Assembly (NCBI GenBank): GCA_020637985.1
Contig: JACKJK010000019.1
Coordinates: 1 to 10,885 of the forward strand
DNA length: 10,885 nucleotides
Source: Rhodobiaceae bacterium
GTDB lineage: Bacteria; Pseudomonadota; Alphaproteobacteria; Rhizobiales; Tepidamorphaceae
Reading direction: 5' to 3'
A program made the translations under genes and the position numbers. Shown here in pieces: positions 1 to 5,684 of the stretch. The notes beneath the pieces are model-generated. The model ran no database searches. It was not told the origin of the DNA and saw only the letters and a program-made list of their open reading frames with translations. Position 1 is the stretch's first letter; the number at the start of each line of letters is the position of its first letter.

Positions 1-1
1 C

Positions 2-124
2 GAAACGATCCTGACGGGCCGCCAGCCCGTGACGCTCACCCTCGAGCGGCTACGAGCGTGTCGCCCGCTTCCGATGGACTGGAACGAACAGCGGCACCTG
101 CTGCTGGACCGGGCATCGCTCTGA
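2..124 (+). CDS. C-terminal end of a large serine recombinase-like protein (5' part outside window)
   Basis: Forty codons are open from the window edge to a TGA at 122-124. The peptide contains ILTGRQP, then LTLERL, then PLPMDWNEQR. From memory this layout (a GRQP-type turn, an LT..RL helix and a W.EQR end) is common at the C-terminus of recombinase-family proteins related to phage integrases and Tn resolvases in alphaproteobacteria. Such enzymes cut and rejoin DNA at att-type sites through an N-terminal catalytic serine, which lies outside the window and cannot be checked. The repeat-rich non-coding stretch and methylase module that follow fit an integrated element. The call rests only on the tail pattern. 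It could be the end of another DNA-binding protein, but the frame is clearly coding-like and ends cleanly. Confidence 0.55.
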   Translation, partial: ETILTGRQPVTLTLERLRACRPLPMDWNEQRHLLLDRASL

Positions 125-864
125 CTCTGGTCTGTCCGCTACGGCCACAAACCGGTTGCCTGACTGCCCCCTGCCCTCTCGCCCTGTCATCTGACCGCCA
201 TTGACGCGGTGGCGTCGGTCACTCTGTGAATTGACGGCGTCGCATTAAACTGTCTCTGACTGCGTCCGCGACGGCGTCGGTGACGCGAGCCATGATTCCG
301 GAATGACCCCGCAGAGAAATGGTGCGGCGAAAGCGGAGAAACGGGGCAAGTAGAGAGGCGGAGAATGGCCCTGCCCGTCTCCGTCTCCGCGCAAGCCCCT
401 GAAATGTCGGCAGCTTTGCGGGAGGCCCCGTTCAGGGCCGCAAATGCCCGGACCGGGTGGCTGTGCCGGCAGGTGGGAGAGAACCCGTCTCCGTCGACCG
501 TGCCCATTTACAGGGAATTAACAGGGAAATTGTCGCCTATTCGGCGGCACGGGGGTTTGGGCAGCACGTAATTGTGCAGCAATTTCCGTGGATTGGCATA
601 GGAATTCCCTGACCGGGGAACAGGGAATTCGGCTTCGCATATCAGGGAATTCGGAATTGCGGATCAGCGAACCCGCCAGCGAGTGACGGGACACGGACCC
701 GGGTCATGGCTCTGCGGTACCTGGAGCGAGCCCGTCACGGTTTTTCGGCCGCGAGCCCACGGGTACCGGGGCTTGCGCGAATCGGAACATATCGTGTACA
801 TGAACAGCGGTGGTGAACTCGCCGACCATCGACGGGCGGGATGTTGCAGACGGGAGGAGAACGC
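125..864. other. Long non-coding stretch between recombinase end and methylase module
   Basis: About 740 bases hold no reading frame that looks like a protein. The short open frames on either strand are low-complexity Arg/Pro/Ala-rich translations without plausible ribosome sites. Features seen are the CAGGGAATT repeat cluster (listed separately), an inverted repeat GTGACGGG (683-690) with CCCGTCAC (731-738), and GGTACC palindromes at 716-721 and 763-768. A promoter for the methylase unit probably lies between about 740 and 850. The best candidate I see is TTGCGC at 773-778 with TACATG about 18 bases on, which is weak. No tRNA or obvious Rho-independent terminator is visible. Confidence 0.6.
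511..654. repeat. CAGGGAATT repeat cluster, direct and inverted copies
   Basis: Forward copies are CAGGGAATTA at 511-520, CAGGGAAATT at 522-531, CAGGGAATTC at 621-630 and CAGGGAATTC at 643-652; the last two extend to a shared 12-mer ending in GG. A perfect inverted copy, GAATTCCCTG, sits at 602-611 and forms a 10-bp dyad with 621-630 across a 9-base spacer. A one-mismatch inverted copy, AATTTCCGTG, sits at 581-590 opposite 522-531. The forward starts (511, 522, 621, 643) are spaced by multiples of 11. This looks like an array of protein-binding sites or recombination-associated repeats. It lies outside any gene, downstream of the recombinase end. The function is unknown. Confidence 0.75.
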
Positions 865-882
865 ATGACGACAAACACATAG
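865..882 (+). CDS. Possible five-codon leader ORF (MTTNT)
   Basis: ATG at 865 is preceded at good spacing by a strong Shine-Dalgarno-like GGAGGAG (853-859). It reads five codons to a TAG at 880-882. That stop overlaps the AGGAGGTGA ribosome site of the methylase (881-889). A ribosome ending here would sit directly on the next site, so this could be a coupling or leader ORF. A peptide of five residues is unlikely to have a function of its own. The start may be accidental, a remnant of a truncated upstream gene, or an alternative context for methylase translation. Confidence 0.3.
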   Translation: MTTNT

Positions 883-889
883 GAGGTGA
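881..889 (+). promoter_or_regulatory. Ribosome binding site deciding the methylase start
   Basis: AGGAGGTGA is a nearly full anti-Shine-Dalgarno match five bases before ATG 895. It rules out the in-frame GTG at 886, which lies inside the site itself. It also overlaps the stop of the mini-ORF at 865-882. Confidence 0.85.
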
Positions 890-894
890 TTGTC

Positions 895-2217
895 ATGTCA
901 AACCTTTCCGTCGAATACATCGGCCTCGATGCCTTGAGGCCTTATCCGCGCAACGCGCGCACCCATTCCCGCAAACAGATCCGGCAGATCGCCGACAGCA
1001 TCGAGACATTCGGGTTCACCAACCCGGTGCTGATCGATGGCGGGCGCATGATCCTGGCCGGCCATGGCCGCGTCGAGGCGGCGAAGCTGCTCGGTCTGGA
1101 GCGCGTGCCCTGCGTGCGCATCGAGACCATGAGCGAGACGCAGAAGCGCGCCTACATCCTCGCCGACAACAAGCTCGCCCTGAATGCCGGCTGGGATGAA
1201 GACCTGCTGGCAGATGAACTCACGCATCTGCTGTCGGATGACCTTGACTTCGACCTCGAGGTGACCGGGTTCTCCATTGCCGAGATCGACAGCCTCGTCG
1301 AGGGGCTGGAACCGGAAGAGCCCGGCGATCCGGACGACGACGTCCTGCCGGACCTGCAGCCGGTACAGACCCGCTGCCGCGAGGGCGACATCTGGCAGTT
1401 GGGTCCTCACCGCCTCGTCTGCGGCAACGCGCTCGACGCAGGCGTTGTCGCCACCCTGATGGATGGCGAGCAGGCGCGCATGGTGTTTACCGACCCGCCC
1501 TACAACGTGCCGATCGATGGTCATGTCAGTGGCCTGGGCTCTGTCCGTCACCGCGAGTTCGCCATGGCCTCAGGCGAGATGACGACGACTGAGTTCACCG
1601 GCTTCCTGCGCGATACCTCCCGCAACATGGCCGACCACAGCGTTGACGGCTCGATCCACTTCATCTGCATGGACTGGCGCCACATGGGCGAGATGCTGGC
1701 GGCAGGTGCCGAGGTCTACTCGGAACTGAAGAACCTGATCGTCTGGGCGAAGGACAACGGCGGCATGGGCACCTTCTACCGCTCTCGCCACGAACTGGTC
1801 TTCGCCTTCAAGAATGGCGCGGCTCCGCACATCAACACCTTCGAGCTCGGCCAGCATGGGCGCTACCGCACCAACGTCTGGCAGTACCGGGGCATGAACT
1901 CGATCAGCGCCGGGCGCAACGAGGAACTGGCGCTGCACCCGACCGTCAAGCCGGTGCAGATGATCGCCGACGCGATCAGGGACGTGTCGGGTCGCGGAGA
2001 CATCGTCCTCGACCTGTTCGGCGGCTCGGGCTCCACGCTGATTGCCGCCCATAAGACCGGAAGGCGCGCCTTCCTGTGCGAGCTCGATCCCGTCTACTGC
2101 GAACGCATCATCCGCCGGTGGGAGATGTTCGCCAGGGACGATGCCGAGCAGATCGCCTGCGGGCTTGAGAACACGGCGCAATCGGATACGGCCTCCACGG
2201 TGGAGGCAGCCCAATGA
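895..2217 (+). CDS. ParB-domain site-specific DNA methyltransferase (N6-adenine or N4-cytosine)
   Basis: The protein has 440 residues. Residues about 5-95 are a ParB/Srx-like nuclease-fold domain (PYPRNARTHS, then AGHGRVEAAK near 55-64). From about 165 comes an amino-methyltransferase domain. The catalytic DPPYN motif lies at 200-204, before the S-adenosylmethionine-binding FGGSGS at 375-380. That order is the beta class of N4/N6 methylases, with the target-recognition part between them. HPTVKP at 348-353 is also typical. It should methylate a short DNA motif using SAM, but the target base cannot be read from the sequence. No restriction endonuclease is adjacent, so it looks like an orphan methylase of the kind carried by phages and mobile elements. 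The stop overlaps the next start as ATGA, so the two genes are translationally coupled. The ATG at 895 is chosen on its ribosome site. Confidence 0.93.
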   Translation: MSNLSVEYIGLDALRPYPRNARTHSRKQIRQIADSIETFGFTNPVLIDGGRMILAGHGRVEAAKLLGLERVPCVRIETMSETQKRAYILADNKLALNAGWDEDLLADELTHLLSDDLDFDLEVTGFSIAEIDSLVEGLEPEEPGDPDDDVLPDLQPVQTRCREGDIWQLGPHRLVCGNALDAGVVATLMDGEQARMVFTDPPYNVPIDGHVSGLGSVRHREFAMASGEMTTTEFTGFLRDTSRNMADHSVDGSIHFICMDWRHMGEMLAAGAEVYSELKNLIVWAKDNGGMGTFYRSRHELVFAFKNGAAPHINTFELGQHGRYRTNVWQYRGMNSISAGRNEELALHPTVKPVQMIADAIRDVSGRGDIVLDLFGGSGSTLIAAHKTGRRAFLCELDPVYCERIIRRWEMFARDDAEQIACGLENTAQSDTASTVEAAQ

Positions 2218-2972
2218 GCGGCCCCGACGACAAGGACCGCAAGGCGCTCGCGGTCCGACCGCAGCAGGCGTCCTACGAGGTCGGCTATGGCAAGCCGCCC
2301 GAACACGGCCGGTTTGCCAAGGGGCAATCGGGCAACCCGAAGGGTCGCCCAAGGGGCGCGAAGAACAAGGTGCCTGCGCTTAACGAGGAGCGGCTCAAGT
2401 CGATCATCCTCGAGGAGGCCTATCGCTCCATCAACGTGAACGACGGAAACCAGCAGGTCACGATCTCCATGGCGCAGGCGGTCGTCCGCTCGATCGCGCT
2501 CAAGGCGGCGAAGGGCAACGAGCGCGCACAGCGCCTGTTCACCGAGATGGTGTCGACGACCGAACGCGAAAACGCGCGTCAGCACAACGAGTGGCTGGAA
2601 ACCGCCATCAACTACAAGGTCGACTGGGAACGCGAGCTCAAACGACGCGAGAGGCTCCGCATCACCGGTCTGGAGGAGCCCCTGCCCCACCCCGATCACG
2701 TGATCATCGACATGAGCACGGGCAGCGTCCGGATCGTTGGCCCGATGACGCCGGAGGAGAAGAAGGAATGGGACTGGCTTCTCGATCGCAAACGCGAATA
2801 CGAGGAGGAGCTTGATTACCTGAAGGGCGAACTCACCAACGCCACCGATGACCGCACGCGAGGCAGACTTGAGGAAGACATCGCGCGCACGAAACGAACC
2901 CTCGAGATCATCGCGAGCAGGTTTCCCGACGAGGTGGATGTCAATAGCCGCGATTCCGGCCGGAGAAAATGA
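2214..2972 (+). CDS. DUF5681 domain protein, methylase partner
   Basis: The protein has 252 residues. Near residues 22-52 lies the glycine- and lysine-rich block typical of DUF5681: YEVGYGKPPEHGRF, then KGQSGNPKGRPRGAKNK. This is a basic segment that could contact nucleic acid. Residues about 85-125 look helical. Residues about 180-235 are charged and heptad-like (rich in E, K, R and L), suggesting a coiled coil. No enzyme motif is visible and the function of the family is not known to me. DUF5681 genes commonly sit next to ParB-methylases and phage-type genes in alphaproteobacteria. Here the start overlaps the methylase stop by four bases and GGAGG at 2202-2206 serves as the ribosome site. 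No terminase or other phage structural gene follows, so this is not an ordinary packaging cluster. Confidence 0.85.
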   Translation: MSGPDDKDRKALAVRPQQASYEVGYGKPPEHGRFAKGQSGNPKGRPRGAKNKVPALNEERLKSIILEEAYRSINVNDGNQQVTISMAQAVVRSIALKAAKGNERAQRLFTEMVSTTERENARQHNEWLETAINYKVDWERELKRRERLRITGLEEPLPHPDHVIIDMSTGSVRIVGPMTPEEKKEWDWLLDRKREYEEELDYLKGELTNATDDRTRGRLEEDIARTKRTLEIIASRFPDEVDVNSRDSGRRK

Positions 2973-3249
2973 TCGGATCCAGATGGCATAGCGATCCACA
3001 TTCCTGACACACCGCGTGCCCGTCCAAACCAATGACCGCGCCGCTTGCAGCGGATTGATCGCTTCAGGATTGCTTGCCGCTGCCACGTCGGTCGATCCGG
3101 CTTCCCATCATGACAGCGGATTGAACGACCATTTCCTTCAACACGCATGGCGAGGCCTGCTGGTTCACCTGTCCCTCGATCAGCTCGAGTTCCCGGATCT
3201 AATCAGCCCCACAATCCTGCCCGTCGACGTAGCGCCGAGACCTTTTGCC
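2973..3249. other. Convergent intergenic gap between the methylase unit and the catabolic operon
   Basis: The 277 bases carry no recognisable gene on either strand. A direct repeat CAGCGGATTGA occurs at 3048-3058 and 3114-3124. I see no clear GC-rich hairpin with a T-run for either converging transcript, so termination may be Rho-dependent. The gap is a plausible place for the right boundary of the accessory element, but no att duplication could be identified. Confidence 0.5.
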
Positions 3250-4437
3250 TCAGAAAAACGCCTGCAAGCCGGTCTGGGCGCGGCCGAGGATCAGCGCGTG
3301 AACGTCATGGGCGCCCTCGTAGGTGTTGACGGTCTCCAGGTTCGCCATGTGGCGGAAGACCGGGAACTCGTCGGAGATGCCGTTACCGCCGTGCATATCG
3401 CGGGCCATGCGGGCAATGTCGAGCGCCTTGCCGCAGTTGTTGCGCTTGATGATCGAGATCATCTCGGGCGCCATGAGTCCTTCCTCGAACAGCCGGCCGA
3501 CACGCAGCGCGCCCTGCAGGCCGAGCGAAATCTCGGTCATCATGTTGGCGAGCTTGAGCTGGAAGAGCTGGGTGTTTGCAAGCGGGCGGCCGAACTGCTT
3601 GCGGTCAAGCCCGTATTGCCGGGCGGCGTGCCAGCAGGTTTCGGCTGCGCCCATCGAGCCCCAGGCAATGCCATAGCGGGCGCGGTTGAGGCAGCCGAAC
3701 GGACCGGCGAGCCCCTCGATGTCGGGGAACATGGCGCTTTCGGGGACCTCGACATTGTCCATCACGATCTCGCCGGTGATCGAGGCGCGCAAGCTGAGCT
3801 TGCCCTCGATCTTCGGTGCCGCTAGCCCCTTCATGCCCTTTTCCAGGATGAAGCCGCGGATCGCGCCGCCATGCGCCTCGGACTTCGCCCAGACGACGAA
3901 CACGTCCGCGATGGGGCTGTTGGAGATCCACATCTTGGAACCATTCAGCACGTAGCCGTTGCCGGTCTTCTTCGCGCGCGTCTTCATGCTGCCGGGGTCG
4001 GACCCCGCATCGGGCTCGGTCAAGCCGAAACAGCCGATCCACGCGCCGGACGCCAGCTTCGGGAGATACTTCTGCTTCTGGTCCTCCGAGCCGTAGGCGT
4101 AGATCGGATAGATCACCAGGCTCGACTGTACCGACATCATCGAGCGGTAGCCGCTGTCGACCCGCTCGACCTCGCGCGCGACAAGGCCGTAGGAAACATA
4201 GCCCGCACCGATCCCGCCATAGACCTCCGGCAAGGTCACGCCGAGCAGGCCGAGCTCGCCCATCTCGCGGAAGATCGCCGGATCGGTCGTCTCGCTGCGG
4301 AACGCCTCGCGCACGCGCGGCGCGAGCTTGGCTTGAGCATAGGAATGGGCGCTGTCGCGGATCATCCGCTCTTCCTCGCCCAACTGCGTCTCGAGCAAGA
4401 AGGGGTCGTCCCACTTCAGCCGGTTCTGGTCCTTCAT
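3250..4437 (-). CDS. gcdH: Glutaryl-CoA dehydrogenase
   Basis: This flavoprotein of the acyl-CoA dehydrogenase family oxidises and decarboxylates glutaryl-CoA to crotonyl-CoA and CO2, passing electrons to ETF. The protein has 395 residues, the usual length. It closely follows human GCDH throughout, for example VDSGYRS at 93-99, FGLTEPDAGSDP at 137-148, LKRNNCGKALDIAR-like text and the C-terminal NTYEGAHDVHALILGRA. Arg98 matches the residue that holds the distal carboxylate, and Glu374 is the catalytic base. They lie 276 residues apart, as in the human mature enzyme (94 and 370, from memory). I chose the ATG at 4437 because it gives the conserved N-terminus and has GAGG upstream; longer frames run back into the thiolase. 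It is the last gene of the operon, 44 bases after the thiolase, and drains glutaryl-CoA from dicarboxylyl-CoA beta-oxidation. Confidence 0.96.
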   Translation of the reverse strand: MKDQNRLKWDDPFLLETQLGEEERMIRDSAHSYAQAKLAPRVREAFRSETTDPAIFREMGELGLLGVTLPEVYGGIGAGYVSYGLVAREVERVDSGYRSMMSVQSSLVIYPIYAYGSEDQKQKYLPKLASGAWIGCFGLTEPDAGSDPGSMKTRAKKTGNGYVLNGSKMWISNSPIADVFVVWAKSEAHGGAIRGFILEKGMKGLAAPKIEGKLSLRASITGEIVMDNVEVPESAMFPDIEGLAGPFGCLNRARYGIAWGSMGAAETCWHAARQYGLDRKQFGRPLANTQLFQLKLANMMTEISLGLQGALRVGRLFEEGLMAPEMISIIKRNNCGKALDIARMARDMHGGNGISDEFPVFRHMANLETVNTYEGAHDVHALILGRAQTGLQAFF

Positions 4438-4460
4438 GATTGCAATCCTCGATCGGTTGG

Positions 4461-4490
4461 CGGGCCTCGGACCCGCGGGCCTCAGGCCCG
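4461..4490 (-). repeat. Two tandem 15-base dyads at the thiolase stop
   Basis: 4476-4490 is a perfect dyad, with CGGGCC and GGCCCG arms around a three-base loop that is the thiolase stop codon. 4461-4475 is an adjacent near copy with one mismatched arm position. Together they could form two small GC-rich RNA hairpins between thiolase and gcdH. There is no T-run, so a terminator is unlikely. An RNA-stability or processing element is possible. Confidence 0.45.
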
Positions 4491-5684
4491 TTGCATCAGC
4501 AGCGCGGCGCCCTGCCCGACGCCAACGCACATGGTGGCGATAGCGGTACGGCCGGGGCCGCCGGCCAGCTCAAGCGCAGCCGTTCCGGCGATGCGTGCGC
4601 CCGACATGCCCAAAGGATGACCGAGCGCGATAGCGCCGCCATTGGGGTTCACACGCGGGTCATCGTCGGCAATGCCAAGCCCGCGGGTGACGGCCAGCGA
4701 TTGTGCCGCGAAGGCCTCGTTGAGCTCGATGACGTCGATGTCCGTGAGTTCCAGCCCGGCCCTGGAGAGGAGCTTCTGCACCGCCGGCACCGGCCCGTAG
4801 CCCATGACCCGCGGCGCGACGCCGGCAGAGGCCGCGCCAACGATGCGGGCAATGGGGGTGAGGCCGTGCCGCATCGCGGCAGCTTCCGAAGCGACGATCA
4901 GTGCCGCTGCGCCATCGTTGACGCCGCTGGCGTTGCCGGCGGTGATCGACCCGTCGGGCCGGGTGATAGGCTTCAGCCGCGCGAGATCCTCGAGCGTCGT
5001 CGCGCGGGGATGTTCGTCCTGCGTGACTTCCGCCGTCTTGCCGCGACCCAGCGGGACGGTGACCGGCACGATCTCGGCGGCGAGGCGACCATTAGCCTGG
5101 GCGGCGGCTGCGCGTTCCTGCGAGCGCTGCGCGAAGGCGTCCTGGTCGGCACGGGAAATCTGCATCTCGTCGGCGAGGTTCTGCGCCGTCTCTGGCATGG
5201 AATCCGTGCCGTATTGCGCCTGCATCCTCGCGTTCACGAAGCGCCAGCCGATGGTGGTGTCGTGGACTTCGCTGGCGCGGCTCCACGCGGCGGCGGACTT
5301 CGCCATCACGAAGGGCGCACGCGTCATGCTTTCGACGCCGCCGGCAATGGCAAGGTCTATGTCTCCCGCCTGCACCGCGCGCGCCGCCGCGGCGACTGCC
5401 TCCAGCCCGGAACCGCACAAGCGGTTGACGGTTACACCGGGCACGGTCTCGGGCAAGCCGGCCAGCAACAGCGCCATGCGCGCGACGTTGCGATTGTCCT
5501 CGCCCGCCTGGTTGGCGCAGCCCATCCACACCTCGTCGATCGCGGCCGGATCGAGCGCCGAATTGCGCGCCAGAAGCGCTGCCAGCGGAATGGCCGCGAG
5601 GTCGTCGGTGCGCACGTTCGCCAGCGCGCCGCCGTAGCGGCCGATGGGCGTGCGGACATAATCGCAGATGAAGGCGTCGGTCAT
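4482..5684 (-). CDS. pcaF: 3-oxoadipyl-CoA / 3-oxoacyl-CoA thiolase (PcaF type)
   Basis: This thiolase cleaves a 3-oxoacyl-CoA with free CoA to acetyl-CoA plus a shortened acyl-CoA. The protein has 400 residues, as for PcaF/PaaJ, and closely follows Pseudomonas PcaF from the start (FICDYVRTPIGRYGGALA) through GCANQAGEDNRNVARMALLL. Catalytic residues are Cys90 in NRLCGSG, His356 in GHPLG and Cys386 in CVGVGQG; NEAFAAQ is also present. Family members act on 3-oxoadipyl-CoA (beta-ketoadipate and phenylacetate routes). Here the neighbours suggest a related dicarboxylyl substrate such as 3-oxopimeloyl-CoA, giving glutaryl-CoA for the next gene (inference). The ATG at 5684 overlaps the preceding stop as ATGA and has GAGG five to six bases upstream. 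A longer in-frame extension upstream is not family-like. Confidence 0.92.
   Translation of the reverse strand: MTDAFICDYVRTPIGRYGGALANVRTDDLAAIPLAALLARNSALDPAAIDEVWMGCANQAGEDNRNVARMALLLAGLPETVPGVTVNRLCGSGLEAVAAAARAVQAGDIDLAIAGGVESMTRAPFVMAKSAAAWSRASEVHDTTIGWRFVNARMQAQYGTDSMPETAQNLADEMQISRADQDAFAQRSQERAAAAQANGRLAAEIVPVTVPLGRGKTAEVTQDEHPRATTLEDLARLKPITRPDGSITAGNASGVNDGAAALIVASEAAAMRHGLTPIARIVGAASAGVAPRVMGYGPVPAVQKLLSRAGLELTDIDVIELNEAFAAQSLAVTRGLGIADDDPRVNPNGGAIALGHPLGMSGARIAGTAALELAGGPGRTAIATMCVGVGQGAALLMQRA

Noticed and set aside
187..571. Open frames of 68-106 codons in the left non-coding region
   Set aside because: Both strands translate to Arg/Pro/Ser-rich text without a ribosome site or family likeness.
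773..801. Sigma-70-type promoter before the methylase
   Set aside because: TTGCGC with TACATG at about 18 bases is too weak a match in GC-rich DNA to list as a separate feature.
2094..3086. Minus-strand open frame (330 codons) opposite the methylase end and DUF5681
   Set aside because: It is antisense to well-supported genes, spans their junction, and shows no domain-like pattern or ribosome site.
3064..3200. Possible remnant of a broken gene on the minus strand of the gap
   Set aside because: One frame reads a peptide with RELELIEGQVNQQ and a TGA end, but an in-frame stop lies just before it and I could not match it to any family.
3016..3825. Plus-strand open frame starting in the gap and running antisense to gcdH
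   Set aside because: Most of it mirrors gcdH, which is conserved along its whole length. The part in the gap is not recognisable.
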